DNA of 64,000 nt, taken from the NCBI GenBank assembly GCA_003762875.1, contig RIBL01000006.1, forward strand, positions 62,001 to 126,000, written 5' to 3'. Shown one piece after another: positions 35,890-45,473 of this stretch (position 1 is its first letter; the number at the start of each line of letters is the position of its first letter). Below the pieces are notes generated by a model, which worked only from the letters and a program-made list of their open reading frames with translations, made no database searches and was not told where the DNA came from. This DNA is from Muribaculaceae bacterium Isolate-110 (HZI) (GTDB taxonomy: Bacteria > Bacteroidota > Bacteroidia > Bacteroidales > Muribaculaceae). The translations under genes were made by a program, and so were the position numbers.

Positions 35890-36972
35890 ATGGAAGAAGA
35901 AGTAACATTGATGAAAGGCAACGAGGCGATAGCCCATGCGGCCGTACGCTATGGCGTGGACGGCTATTTCGGCTATCCCATCACGCCGCAGAGCGAAATA
36001 CTCGAGACCCTCGAAGAACTCATGCCCTGGGAGACCACCGGCATGGTTGTGATGCAGGCCGAGAGCGAAATCGCAGCCATTAACATGGTATATGGCGGAG
36101 CCGCCACCGGCAAAGCCTGTATGACCTCATCGTCAAGCCCGGGCGTCAGTCTCAAGCAGGAAGGCATATCCTATATAGCCGCCGGCGAGCTGCCCGCACT
36201 CATAATCAACTGCATGCGCGGTGGCCCCGGACTGGGCACCATACAACCCTCGCAGAGCGACTATTTTCAGGCCTGCAAGGGGGGCGGTCACGGCGACTAT
36301 CACCTGATAGTGCTCGCGCCGGCTTCGGTGCAGGAGATGGCCGACTTTGTGGGACTCGGTTTTGAGCTGGCCTACAAATACCGCAATCCCGTGATGATGC
36401 TCGCCGACGGCGTGGTGGGCCAGATGATGGAGCGTGTCAAGCTCCCGGCTCCGCGTCCGCGACGCACCGACGAGGAGATAGCCCGCCAGTGTCCATGGGC
36501 TGTCACCGGACGCACCGGCGGACGCAAACCCAACATTATGACCACTCTCGAGCTCGTGCCGCAGGCTATGGAGGAGCACAATCTGCATCTTCAGGAAAAA
36601 TATCGCCTCATCGAGCAGAACGAGACCCGCGCCGAGGAGCATTTCACCGATGATGCCGAATATCTTATCGTGGCCTTCGGATGTGTGGCCCGCATCTGTC
36701 ATAAGGCTGTGGAGGATGCCCGCGCCCAAGGCATCAAGGTCGGACTGCTGCGCCCCATCACCCTTTGGCCCTATCCGGCCGAGGAGATAAAGAGGCTGAG
36801 CCGTCAGGTCAAGGGCATACTTGTCGTTGAGCTCAACGCCGGCCAGATGATCGAGGATGTGCGTCTGAGCCTCGACCGCATCATTCCCGTCCACCACTTC
36901 GGACGCATGGGCGGCATAGTCATGGATCCCGACGAGGTGCTCGTCGCGCTTAAAGAAAAGTTTGAGTTATGA
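35890..36972 (+). CDS. korA: 2-oxoacid:ferredoxin oxidoreductase, alpha subunit
   Basis: The 360-residue protein holds the pyrimidine-binding TPP half and transketolase-like C-terminal domain. Typical segments are KGNEAIAHAAVRYGVDGYFGYPITPQSEI at the start, MTSSSSPGVSLKQEGISY near residue 78, and a C-terminal LLRPITLWPYPAEEI. The enzyme converts a 2-oxoacid plus CoA into acyl-CoA, CO2 and reduced ferredoxin, and in Bacteroidales may run in reverse. Its stop overlaps the korB start by 4 bases. Confidence 0.93.
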   Translation: MEEEVTLMKGNEAIAHAAVRYGVDGYFGYPITPQSEILETLEELMPWETTGMVVMQAESEIAAINMVYGGAATGKACMTSSSSPGVSLKQEGISYIAAGELPALIINCMRGGPGLGTIQPSQSDYFQACKGGGHGDYHLIVLAPASVQEMADFVGLGFELAYKYRNPVMMLADGVVGQMMERVKLPAPRPRRTDEEIARQCPWAVTGRTGGRKPNIMTTLELVPQAMEEHNLHLQEKYRLIEQNETRAEEHFTDDAEYLIVAFGCVARICHKAVEDARAQGIKVGLLRPITLWPYPAEEIKRLSRQVKGILVVELNAGQMIEDVRLSLDRIIPVHHFGRMGGIVMDPDEVLVALKEKFEL

Positions 36973-37730
36973 CAAAGGAAGAAATCATTCAGGCCGGCAG
37001 TGTTGTGGCATGCAAGCCACATCTGCTCAACGATAATACCATGCACTATTGCCCGGGTTGCTCCCACGGCGTGGTGCACAAACTCGTGGCCGAGGTCATC
37101 GAGGAGATGGGTGCCGAGAATATCGCCATAGCCATCGCCCCGGTGGGATGTGCGGTCATGGCCTACAACTATATCGACATTGACTGGATCGAGGCCGCCC
37201 ACGGACGTGCGCCGGCTGTGGCGTCGGCTGTCAAGAGGCTCAATCCCTCGCGCCTGGTGTTTACCTATCAGGGTGATGGCGACCTCGCCGCCATAGGCAC
37301 CGCCGAGACTATCCATGCGGCCAACCGAGGCGAGAACATAGCCATAATCTTCATCAACAACGGCATCTATGGTATGACGGGCGGTCAGATGGCCCCCACT
37401 ACACTCGAGGGTATGGTGACATCGACCACTCCTTACGGCCGCCGTGTCGATATCAACGGTTATCCGCTCAACATCTCTCAGTTGCTGGCCCAGTTGCCGG
37501 GCACCTGTCTGGTGACACGCCAGAGCGTACACACCGCTCCCGCTGTCAAGAAGGCCAAGAAGGCCATACGACAGGCTTTTGAAAACTCCATGGCCGGCAA
37601 AGGCACTTCGGTGGTCGAGATTGTATCGACATGCGTGTCGGGCTGGAAAATGACCCCCGAGAAGGCCAACGAATGGATGGCCCAACATATGTTTGAGCAC
37701 TATCCTTTGGGTGATCTCAAAAACGTCTGA
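36969..37730 (+). CDS. korB: 2-oxoacid:ferredoxin oxidoreductase, TPP-binding beta subunit
   Basis: The 253-residue subunit binds the thiamine pyrophosphate diphosphate. The CPGCSHG motif is near residue 26, and the Mg/TPP motif GDGDLAAIG near residue 98, followed by NNGIYGMTGGQMAPTT, which is characteristic of Kor/Vor beta subunits. Its start overlaps korA and the gamma gene follows at 12 bases. Confidence 0.94.
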   Translation: MTKEEIIQAGSVVACKPHLLNDNTMHYCPGCSHGVVHKLVAEVIEEMGAENIAIAIAPVGCAVMAYNYIDIDWIEAAHGRAPAVASAVKRLNPSRLVFTYQGDGDLAAIGTAETIHAANRGENIAIIFINNGIYGMTGGQMAPTTLEGMVTSTTPYGRRVDINGYPLNISQLLAQLPGTCLVTRQSVHTAPAVKKAKKAIRQAFENSMAGKGTSVVEIVSTCVSGWKMTPEKANEWMAQHMFEHYPLGDLKNV

Positions 37731-37742
37731 ATCAAAAGAGCT

Positions 37743-38279
37743 ATGAAAGAAGAAATCATTATAGCCGGCTTCGGCGGACAAGGTGTGCTCTCCATGGGCA
37801 AGATACTGGCTTATGCCGGACTGATGGACAATCTGGAAGTGACCTGGATGCCGGCCTACGGGCCCGAGCAGCGCGGCGGCACGGCCAATGTGACCGTAAT
37901 CCTCTCCGACTCGCCCATCTCAAGCCCTGTGCTCAACAGTTATGACACTGCCGTGATACTCAATCAGCAGAGTCTCGACAAGTTTGAGTGTAAAGTCAAG
38001 CCCGGGGGCACACTCATATATGATCCTTACAGCATACACCATGCTCCCGCCCGCACCGACATCACTGTCGTGCCGGTCGACGCAATGGAGGCGACGTTTG
38101 AGCTGTCGTCGTCCAAGAGTTACAACATGGTGCTGCTCGGCGCGCTGCTCAAGGTGCGTCCGCTCGTGAGTGTCGACGCTGTGATGCGCGGACTCAAGAA
38201 GACTCTGCCCGAGCGTCACCACCATCTGCTGCCTGTCAACAAGCAGGCTATACTCCGCGGGCTCGAGTTGCCCAAGTGA
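37743..38279 (+). CDS. korC: 2-oxoacid:ferredoxin oxidoreductase, gamma subunit
   Basis: The 178-residue protein matches the gamma domain of 2-oxoacid oxidoreductases: IIAGFGGQGVLSMGKILAYAG at the start and AYGPEQRGGTANVTVILSD near residue 40. It completes the D-A-B-C set; gamma subunits contribute to CoA binding. It is the last gene of the operon, followed by a strong hairpin. Confidence 0.93.
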   Translation: MKEEIIIAGFGGQGVLSMGKILAYAGLMDNLEVTWMPAYGPEQRGGTANVTVILSDSPISSPVLNSYDTAVILNQQSLDKFECKVKPGGTLIYDPYSIHHAPARTDITVVPVDAMEATFELSSSKSYNMVLLGALLKVRPLVSVDAVMRGLKKTLPERHHHLLPVNKQAILRGLELPK

Positions 38280-38299
38280 GGTGTTTGTTAACAGAAAAT

Positions 38300-38355
38300 A
38301 AAATATAACAGAGGCCTCGGAAGAAACGTTTCTTCCGAGGCCTCTGTTATATTTT
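38300..38355. terminator. 28-bp perfect terminator palindrome after korC
   Basis: Arms 38300-38327 and 38328-38355 are exactly complementary with no spacer. A-rich and T-rich outer ends make it work in both directions, serving korC and the convergent thioredoxin gene. Confidence 0.92.
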
Positions 38356-38369
38356 ATGTCTGAGAGCTG

Positions 38370-39179
38370 TCATTCCTCGAGCAGACCTTCCGACCGGAGG
38401 ATGGCTTCGTAGGCTGAGGCAGTGTCAGAGGGTGTGCGGCGCATCATCTTGAGGCGGCCTGTGTAGGAGCGGTGGATAGTGGTCAAGATTTGTCCGAGCC
38501 TTATGCGGCCTACGATGGCCGCTATGCCTTTGCGGTTGTCCATCAGGTGGGCAAATCCTGGGCAGTCCATATCGCCAAGCTGACCTATCAGACAGAGTAT
38601 GTCAGGGTCGGCAATCTCTTCGGCCGAGAGGGTCACCATGTAATCGCTGATGACGGCGCGGGCCTTGCCGGGTGCGGGACGATGCAGGGCGTTGACATAG
38701 TCGGTCAGGAGCTTGATGTCACGTTCACCTGCTTCGTAGCGTTCCTCCATGGCACCAAGTTGGAGAGCTTCCTCCACGCGTTTGATAAACTTTGCGGCCT
38801 GCTTGGTGGCTCCACCCTCGAGCTTGGCATAAAGCGAGCCGTCGGGACGCAGCAGCAGGAAGGTCGGATAGATGCGTACACCATATTTTTTTGCTATATA
38901 TGTGTTGTCTTCGGCCTCGAGGTCTTTCATCACGCTGACAAAGCGGGGATTCATGAACACTCCGCACGAATCCATCGGGAAGATGTGCCGTGCCATATAT
39001 TTGCATGGCCCGCACGATGGGGTGTAGCAGTCGACAAATACCAGTTTGCCTTCTTCGGCTGCCTTGGCTCCGGCCTCTGGCAGCGTGAGGTCGTGAAACA
39101 AAATACCCTCGCCATGCGCCGGTATGGCGCATGACACGAGGATATTAAGTATGAGTAATGCTGATTGTAATATTCTCAT
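38370..39179 (-). CDS. Periplasmic thioredoxin-like protein of a SusC/D locus
   Basis: The 269-residue protein has a signal peptide (cleavage near AHGE) and a thioredoxin-like domain at about 25-140 with the redox motif SCGPC near residue 56 and a cis-Pro segment YGVRIYPTFLLL. The remaining helical part (140-269) matches nothing I know. It should act as a disulfide reductase or oxidase in the periplasm. It is the last gene of the susC-susD-metallopeptidase-like-thioredoxin cluster, 31 bases after the preceding stop. Protein (rather than glycan) use by this locus is a possible reading. Confidence 0.82.
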   Translation of the reverse strand: MRILQSALLILNILVSCAIPAHGEGILFHDLTLPEAGAKAAEEGKLVFVDCYTPSCGPCKYMARHIFPMDSCGVFMNPRFVSVMKDLEAEDNTYIAKKYGVRIYPTFLLLRPDGSLYAKLEGGATKQAAKFIKRVEEALQLGAMEERYEAGERDIKLLTDYVNALHRPAPGKARAVISDYMVTLSAEEIADPDILCLIGQLGDMDCPGFAHLMDNRKGIAAIVGRIRLGQILTTIHRSYTGRLKMMRRTPSDTASAYEAILRSEGLLEE

Positions 39180-39210
39180 GACTCTACAGAGCTGTCGGTA
39201 TCAGTTGTTA

Positions 39211-40170
39211 TCAGTTGTTATCAGGGCCCTTGTATATGCCTTCGAGGTCTATTTGGTATGTGTCGAGCATATATTCGATGACATCGTTGTAGATCTCGCG
39301 GATGAGGGGATAGTCGGCATACATTTCTTCGATTTCGGCGCGCGACATGAACATGCAGATGCGTATCCATGTGAGGAAGTAGTCATAATCCACATGATAG
39401 GCCGGGTTGCTGGGGTGTATCTGCGACGCATAATAGGTCCCTGTCGATAACTGGAATTTATTGGTTACGCGATGGGGAAATCCGCGGTTGAGTCGATAGT
39501 CGGGGTCGTCGACATCTGTGCTGAACGATGTCTCAAAGTCGAGCTTGTCGTGTATGGTCTGCGACTCCACAATCTTTCCGCTCTTATATTGCGGCAGTAT
39601 CATCTGATAGATAAACTGACAGCGGGCCTGGCGCATTGCGTCGGGGTCGTTTTCCTCAATGCCCTCTCGTTTGAAACTTATGGCCCAGTAGTCAAATCCG
39701 TCGGTCTTGGTGGTGACGATACTTGTGTTGGGTGTGCCTATACCGCCCGTTCCGGTGCCTGTTCCTGACCCCGGGGTATTTACCTCGCCGAAATTCTCGA
39801 GCATGTAGATTTTCACGGGGAGTCCGGCGCGCACGACTTCGGGGCTGAGATATTGAAATACGTGGTTTTTGATAAAGTTTATATAGAAAGGTACGTATTC
39901 GTCGGGCACCGGGTCGCCTGTCAGCAGTTTGCCTGTGCCGAGCGACTGCCACTGGCGGTTGAGGTCGGTGTCGGTGATGTCTTTGTAGAGCAGATACACG
40001 TCATATTTGTCATGTATTTCTTTGATTTCTTCGTCAAAGGGGTTGTTGCCCTGCGGAAATTCAAATCGCAGCACCGAGTAGTTGCCTGTAGGCTGAATGG
40101 GGTCCTCATCGTTATTGCAGCCAGTGAAGGCGAGCAGTCCGAGAGTTGTATATAACAAGGCTTTTTTCAT
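39211..40170 (-). CDS. Zinc-metallopeptidase-like lipoprotein lacking the HExxH motif
   Basis: Start at 40170 is preferred: it gives a lipoprotein signal (MKKALLYTTLGLLAFTGC, Cys18) and avoids overlap with the upstream susD; the open frame extends 15 codons further. The 319-residue protein resembles the lipoproteins that follow many Bacteroidetes susCD pairs and are annotated as putative zinc-binding metallopeptidases (FEFPQGNNPFDEEIKEIHDKYDVYLLYK at about 35-62). However, no HExxH is present: the matching place reads CQFIYQMILPQY. A Gly/Thr linker is at about 150-160. A non-catalytic surface binding role is likely. Family assignment is moderate. Confidence 0.6.
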   Translation of the reverse strand: MKKALLYTTLGLLAFTGCNNDEDPIQPTGNYSVLRFEFPQGNNPFDEEIKEIHDKYDVYLLYKDITDTDLNRQWQSLGTGKLLTGDPVPDEYVPFYINFIKNHVFQYLSPEVVRAGLPVKIYMLENFGEVNTPGSGTGTGTGGIGTPNTSIVTTKTDGFDYWAISFKREGIEENDPDAMRQARCQFIYQMILPQYKSGKIVESQTIHDKLDFETSFSTDVDDPDYRLNRGFPHRVTNKFQLSTGTYYASQIHPSNPAYHVDYDYFLTWIRICMFMSRAEIEEMYADYPLIREIYNDVIEYMLDTYQIDLEGIYKGPDNN

Positions 40171-40192
40171 CTTTAGCAGTTTAATGGTTGGG

Positions 40193-41806
40193 TTAATTAT
40201 AGACAGTCTCGCCATTGCGTGGCGCGCTCTCGGTGGGGTTCTGGCTGAGTTCGGGATTGAGCTCGAGTGAGGTTGTCGGGATGGGCATGATATACTGGAG
40301 GTCGCCGGCCTTGAGGGTGTATTCTTCGGTTGTGTTGGCGTCGGGATACCATACGTGTTTGATTTCCTTCATGCCCCAGCGGCGCAGGTCAAACCATCTG
40401 TGTCCCTCAAAGCAAAGCTCGCGGCGACGTTCGTCGCGCACGGCCTGTTTCAGCTCCTCTCCTGCGAGCGACTGAAGCGGCTCGTAGTCCTCGGCCTTGA
40501 AGCGACATTTACGCAGGGTGTTGAGAGCGTCGAGCGCGCTGCCTGAGTCACCGGTCATGGCTTTGGCCTCGGCGTAGTTGAGGTAAGCCTCGGGCAGGCG
40601 CAAGGCGCGTCCGAAGTCGTTGATGCCGCCGTTGGGGATATACATGTTGTTGTTGACGTTGATGTTCATCTTACCGAAGGCCTGGGGCATTCTCTTGCCA
40701 TCGATCATGCATCGCGGGGTTGTGACCACATAGCGCGATTTGCGGAGGTCTTTTTCGCCGAATGTCGTCATGAGTTCGGGCGAGGCCATGAAGTAGGGGT
40801 GTATGATGCGTCCGTCACTCGAGGTTTTGGCGTCGGAGAGCCACATGGCCGCGTCGCCTACCGAGCTGTAGACCCATATTACTTCGGGCGATATGGCATA
40901 GCTAAGATAGTCGACATAGTTGGGCCTTTGGTTGGCTACGGGCCAGGATGATGTGGCGGGGTCAATTTCAGGGATAGTGTTGAGGTCGAGCAGTGTGAAG
41001 GCCGGGTTGTTCATCACCTTTTCGGCATACTCGGCTGCTTTGTCCCATTCGCCCATATAGAGATATGTGCGAGAGAGTATCAGTTGGGCCATGGGGAGGC
41101 TCGTGCGGTAGTCGGCTTTCCACTGGCGTTGGGCCGAGAGGCCTTCATAGAGTTCGACGGCTGTCGTAAGATCTGACACTATAAGGTCGTAGACTTCCTT
41201 GACGGTGTTGCGTGTCAGGGGTTTGTCTTCGATGTTTGAAGCCAGCTTCAGGGGCACTCCGAGTGACACGGCCGGATTGTAGGTGTCGTTGCCGTCGCTG
41301 TAATATGGCGCGCCAAACAGGTTGACGAGCTGAAGATAGTAGAATCCTCTCAGTGCGTGGGCCTGGGCCAGGACATTGTCGATATTCTCTTTAGTGTCAC
41401 CCTCGGCCTGTCCGATGTAGTCGAGTATGGCGTTGCAGCCAAGGATGTATTTGTAGTTGGAGAAATACTGGTTTTCGCCATATTTCGTGCTGGCCATGTC
41501 AAGGCGTGTCCAGAGGTCGGGCTGCCAAGTGTAGGCGATGTAGTAGGCTTCTGGGTCAAAACCTTCTGGGGGAGTCTGGTAGGGGGCTGCGGTGAGGTCG
41601 TCGTCAAAGAGATATATGAAGCTTGTGAGCTGGTTGTTTGAACTTCTCAGCGGATAGGCTTCGCCCAGCAGCAGCTCGTTGAGCGAAGTGGCGTCTTTTG
41701 GCACGAATTCGCTCTTGGCCTTTGGATCGAGAAAGTCACCGCATCCGCTCATGACAAGCCCCGTGAGACATGCGGCCAAGGTTGTGATATAAGATTGTAT
41801 TTTCAT
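40193..41806 (-). CDS. SusD/RagB family nutrient-binding lipoprotein
   Basis: The 537-residue protein has a lipoprotein signal (VMSGC, Cys22) and the conventional SusD architecture: NYKYILGCNAILDYIGQAEG near residue 115, AQAHALRGFYYLQLVNLFGAPY near 145, and a C-terminal EGHRWFDLRRWGMKEIKHVWYP. It is the binding partner of the SusC 27 bases upstream. Ligand unknown. Confidence 0.96.
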   Translation of the reverse strand: MKIQSYITTLAACLTGLVMSGCGDFLDPKAKSEFVPKDATSLNELLLGEAYPLRSSNNQLTSFIYLFDDDLTAAPYQTPPEGFDPEAYYIAYTWQPDLWTRLDMASTKYGENQYFSNYKYILGCNAILDYIGQAEGDTKENIDNVLAQAHALRGFYYLQLVNLFGAPYYSDGNDTYNPAVSLGVPLKLASNIEDKPLTRNTVKEVYDLIVSDLTTAVELYEGLSAQRQWKADYRTSLPMAQLILSRTYLYMGEWDKAAEYAEKVMNNPAFTLLDLNTIPEIDPATSSWPVANQRPNYVDYLSYAISPEVIWVYSSVGDAAMWLSDAKTSSDGRIIHPYFMASPELMTTFGEKDLRKSRYVVTTPRCMIDGKRMPQAFGKMNINVNNNMYIPNGGINDFGRALRLPEAYLNYAEAKAMTGDSGSALDALNTLRKCRFKAEDYEPLQSLAGEELKQAVRDERRRELCFEGHRWFDLRRWGMKEIKHVWYPDANTTEEYTLKAGDLQYIMPIPTTSLELNPELSQNPTESAPRNGETVYN

Positions 41807-41833
41807 TTGTGTTAAGATGGAGTGGGGGTGATG

Positions 41834-44800
41834 TTAGAAACTTACAGAGAGACCGAGTGAGTACATGTGAGGCATCACACTGTTGTTGAGCTCCGGATCA
41901 AAGCCGTTCCAGCGTTTGCTGGCGATGACAAATATATTGTTGACCGAAGCCGAGAGGTTGAGGCTCTGTGCTCCAAACTTGTTGCACCATGAAGTCGGCA
42001 GATAATATGTGGCGGTGATGTTGTTGCAGCGCAGGAACGATGCGTCAGCCACCATGGCGTCCGAGTTGGCCCACATGGCGTAGATTGAGGCTGAGGTGCC
42101 AGTGGGCAACATCTTGTTGATGTTTTCGGAGGTCGATGTCCACAGTGCGGGAATGATTGTATACTTTTCGTCGCCCGGTTGTTTCCAGCGGTTGTTGAGG
42201 TTGCGGTCAAGGTTGACGAGCGGATCGGGTATCTTGCCGTTAGTAAAGCTTGAATATGGGTTGGGCAGACGTTTCTTGGAGCCGATCAGTGCCGAGAACG
42301 ATGCTCCGAGCGATATGTTCTTGTAGCGCACGCGGGTGTTGAAGCCGCCTGTGAAGTATGCGTCTCTCTGGCCCGAGTAGACGAGGAATGTCGTCGGGTC
42401 AATGGTGTTGTCGGGGTCGCCATCAAAGTCGATGTAGTTAAACATCGGGTAGCCTGTCTCGGGGTTGAGCCCGGCAAAGGAGTAGGACCAGAACGAGCTG
42501 AGGGGATAGCCCTCCTTGATGGGGCGGTCAGAGCTGCCGGCTATGTAGTTGGATACCTGCAGTTGGTTGGCCTGTGTGAAAGAGTCGGGGCTGTCGGAGC
42601 GGTCCCAGTTTTTGGAGGCATTGAATCCTACTGTCCAGGCGAAATCCTTGGTTGAGATGGGTGTATAGTTGACTGTCACCTCCACACCGTGGTTGTGGAG
42701 CTTGCCACCGTTGAGGCGCATGGTCTTCATGCCGTATTCCTCTGCGATGGTCTGCGAGAGAATGATGTTTGACGCACGTGTATAATACTCCAGGTTGAGT
42801 GTCACCTTGTTGAAAAGCTGTAGGTCGAGACCTAAATTCCAGCTCTTGGTGCTTTCCCAGTTGAGAAGGGGGTTGGGGATGCTTGAGATTTTGGCGTAAT
42901 ATTGGTTGTAGGGATTTAGTATACCGCCTGTGCCGTATTGCGCTATGAGTTCGGGGCTCACAGAGTTGACCACATTACCCTGTATGCCGTAGGTGACGCG
43001 CAGGTTCATCTGGTTGAGCCACCACACGTTGTCCTGTATGATGCTCTCCTGGGCTATGCGCCATGAGTAGCCGAACGAGTAGGTAGGGTTGAACTTGTGG
43101 TTGGTGTCCTGACCGAAACGGTTGGAGGCGTCCCAGCGGAAGTTGGCGTTGACTACGTGGGTGTTTCTGAACGAGTAGGCCAGTACGCCGAACACCGACA
43201 GGTAGTTGTCGGTACGGTCATACTTCTTCCATCCCGTTCCATATCGGTAGAAGCTCTCGAGCACACCCCATGCCGGGGGCGACATGCCGATGGGCACGAT
43301 GTTGCCGGGCGCGGTGGGTATGACCAGCATCTGGCCGCGTTCGGGGATGTATCCCCACACGGTGTTGGAGTTGCTGGAGTTTTCGATGGAGCGTAGCTCA
43401 ATGCCCGCAAGAGCGTTGATACGGTGTTTGTCCATGAGGGTCTGGGAGTATTGCAGCTTGTGTGACATCGAGTAGCTTGTGCTTCCCGAAGTGTTGGTGC
43501 AGAGCATGCCGCCTACGGGCAGCAGTGCGGCGTTATATTTGGCCGAGCCATACTCTTCCGTTCCGGCAGGATAACCGCGGTAGTTGCGTTCTATATACGA
43601 GCTGTTTTCGCCTGCGTATGATTCTCCGGTGTTGGTCGACTGTTGTATGCTGCCCACAAACTGATAGGTGAGCCAGTCGGCGATCTTGAAGTCAAGGTTG
43701 GCAGATACGGAAAACATCTTGTTGATATTTTTGGTCGCCGTGTTGGCCATCTCGTTGAGTATGTTGTAGCCATACTCAAGCTGGTTGGCGTTGTAGGGAT
43801 ACTTATAATAGGTATTGTAATAAGCCAGTTCGCCGTTTTCTTCAAAGCATGGGAGCGCACGGCTTGTGGTGAGCGCGTAATTTTGCGGGCTTACGCCGCC
43901 ATAGAAGTCATAGGCGTTGCGGTAGGAGCCGTTCATGTTGACATTGACGCGCAGACGTTTGTTGAACTGTATGCCTACGTTGAGTCGCGATGTGAACTGG
44001 TCGTTGTCGTTACCCTTCTCGGTGCCGCTGTTTTTGGAGTAGCCGAACGAGGCATTGTAGGTGATTTTTTCCGTACCGCCCGACACGCTGAGGTTGTGGC
44101 TGTTGGACACAGAGTTACGTGTCAGCAGGTCAAACCAGTCGGTGTTGACTGTCTCGAGACGCTGCATGTTCTGAGCAAACTCAGCTTCGGTAATCATACG
44201 TTTGTTGAACATCTCCATGAGTCCCTCGTAGGTGTATTTCTGCGGGAGCGGCGAGCTCTGATAGCGGGCTCCAGCGTCATAGGCCTCTTTGGAGAACTGT
44301 ATGCGCTCGAGCGAGTTCATGAGGTTGTAGTGTTCATAACCCTTTTTCTCGCGTATGCTCACGTTGCCTGAGTATCGTACGGCTATACGTTCGCTGGAGC
44401 CTTTTTTTGTAGTGATGACAATAACGCCGTTTGAAGCCTTGGAGCCGTAGATGGCTGTCGCAGATGCGTCCTTGAGCACGGTGATGTTCTCGATGTCGAG
44501 CGGGTTGAGCCATGACACCTGGTTGCCCACTAGGGTGGCCATGTCCTGGGTGAGCATATCGCTCGCCTCGAGATGTATTGGGTCGGGCTGTATCACACCG
44601 TCCACTACCCACAGCGGGTCGGTGTTGCCGAGAATGGTCGATGTGCCGCGTATTTTGATTGAGGGGCTGCTTCCCACACGTGCTGAAGAGTTGCTCACAA
44701 TCATGCCTGCCACACGTCCCTGAAGCATCTGGTCGATCGACTGGATGCCGGGCATAAGTATGTCCTCGGCCTTGATGGTGGTGTATGCGCCCACCATGTC

Positions 44801-45211
44801 GCGGCGCGGCAGACGGTTGTAACCGTCATCCACCACGGTCACTTCCGAGAGTTTGAGAGCGTCCGACTCGAGAGTCACCTTCATGGTCTTCTTGAAGTCG
44901 ACAGGCAATTCTTTGGTCACCATGCCGATGTATGACACGGAGATTTCGGGACGGTCGCTGTCGCCTGTGTAGCGTAGAGAGAATGTGCCGTTGCCCGAGG
45001 TGGTTGTGGCGGCTCCTATCCCCTTGGAGCCTTTGATGCGGACTGTCGCACCAGGTAGCGGTTCGCCTTCTTCATCAAGGACTTGCCCCATGATAAGTCT
45101 TCCCGATGCTTGTGTGGTGTTGTCCTGTGCATATATCTGTGAATAGCCTACAGATAGCATGGACATGACTAACGCGCATAAAAGAAGCCTTAGTGCATTA
45201 CATTGTTTCAT
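41834..45211 (-). CDS. SusC/RagA family TonB-linked outer-membrane protein
   Basis: The 1125-residue protein has a signal peptide (cleavage near IYAQ), a carboxypeptidase-regulatory-like domain (about 40-125), a plug domain (about 135-255; PSIKIRGTSTILGNTDPLWVVDGV and LKDASATAIYGSKASNGVIVITTKKG) and a barrel that ends in Phe. No STN domain is present. It heads a four-gene operon with susD, the metallopeptidase-like lipoprotein and the thioredoxin. A TAnnTTTG promoter box lies 70 bases upstream. Confidence 0.96.
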   Translation of the reverse strand: MKQCNALRLLLCALVMSMLSVGYSQIYAQDNTTQASGRLIMGQVLDEEGEPLPGATVRIKGSKGIGAATTTSGNGTFSLRYTGDSDRPEISVSYIGMVTKELPVDFKKTMKVTLESDALKLSEVTVVDDGYNRLPRRDMVGAYTTIKAEDILMPGIQSIDQMLQGRVAGMIVSNSSARVGSSPSIKIRGTSTILGNTDPLWVVDGVIQPDPIHLEASDMLTQDMATLVGNQVSWLNPLDIENITVLKDASATAIYGSKASNGVIVITTKKGSSERIAVRYSGNVSIREKKGYEHYNLMNSLERIQFSKEAYDAGARYQSSPLPQKYTYEGLMEMFNKRMITEAEFAQNMQRLETVNTDWFDLLTRNSVSNSHNLSVSGGTEKITYNASFGYSKNSGTEKGNDNDQFTSRLNVGIQFNKRLRVNVNMNGSYRNAYDFYGGVSPQNYALTTSRALPCFEENGELAYYNTYYKYPYNANQLEYGYNILNEMANTATKNINKMFSVSANLDFKIADWLTYQFVGSIQQSTNTGESYAGENSSYIERNYRGYPAGTEEYGSAKYNAALLPVGGMLCTNTSGSTSYSMSHKLQYSQTLMDKHRINALAGIELRSIENSSNSNTVWGYIPERGQMLVIPTAPGNIVPIGMSPPAWGVLESFYRYGTGWKKYDRTDNYLSVFGVLAYSFRNTHVVNANFRWDASNRFGQDTNHKFNPTYSFGYSWRIAQESIIQDNVWWLNQMNLRVTYGIQGNVVNSVSPELIAQYGTGGILNPYNQYYAKISSIPNPLLNWESTKSWNLGLDLQLFNKVTLNLEYYTRASNIILSQTIAEEYGMKTMRLNGGKLHNHGVEVTVNYTPISTKDFAWTVGFNASKNWDRSDSPDSFTQANQLQVSNYIAGSSDRPIKEGYPLSSFWSYSFAGLNPETGYPMFNYIDFDGDPDNTIDPTTFLVYSGQRDAYFTGGFNTRVRYKNISLGASFSALIGSKKRLPNPYSSFTNGKIPDPLVNLDRNLNNRWKQPGDEKYTIIPALWTSTSENINKMLPTGTSASIYAMWANSDAMVADASFLRCNNITATYYLPTSWCNKFGAQSLNLSASVNNIFVIASKRWNGFDPELNNSVMPHMYSLGLSVSF

Positions 45212-45280
45212 GCGTTAAGATTTTTTGTAATTTAATGATTGGTTTAGACTTTGGTTGTAGCAGATTACGGTACTTATCCC

Positions 45281-45288
45281 CAAAGTTA
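45281..45288 (-). promoter_or_regulatory. -7 promoter box for the third susC
   Basis: The minus strand reads TAACTTTG, matching TAnnTTTG, 70 bases upstream of the susC ATG. Confidence 0.5.
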
Positions 45289-45434
45289 AATAATATTATA
45301 TATGCGGCTTGATTACTTAGTATAAATTAACTATAAATTAAATATTTTTAAAATTTAATGTTTATTAATAAAAAATAAATCAAACTCTGTGATGAGTTGT
45401 GTGAAAACCTTTAGCCAAAGGCCCGTATTCTTCG

Positions 45435-45442
45435 TATCTTTG
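45435..45442 (+). promoter_or_regulatory. -7 promoter box for the SGNH hydrolase gene
   Basis: The plus strand reads TATCTTTG, matching TAnnTTTG, about 32 bases before the ATG at 45474. Confidence 0.5.
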
Positions 45443-45473
45443 TAAGTGAAATCCATAAGACTTATTCTCAGCC

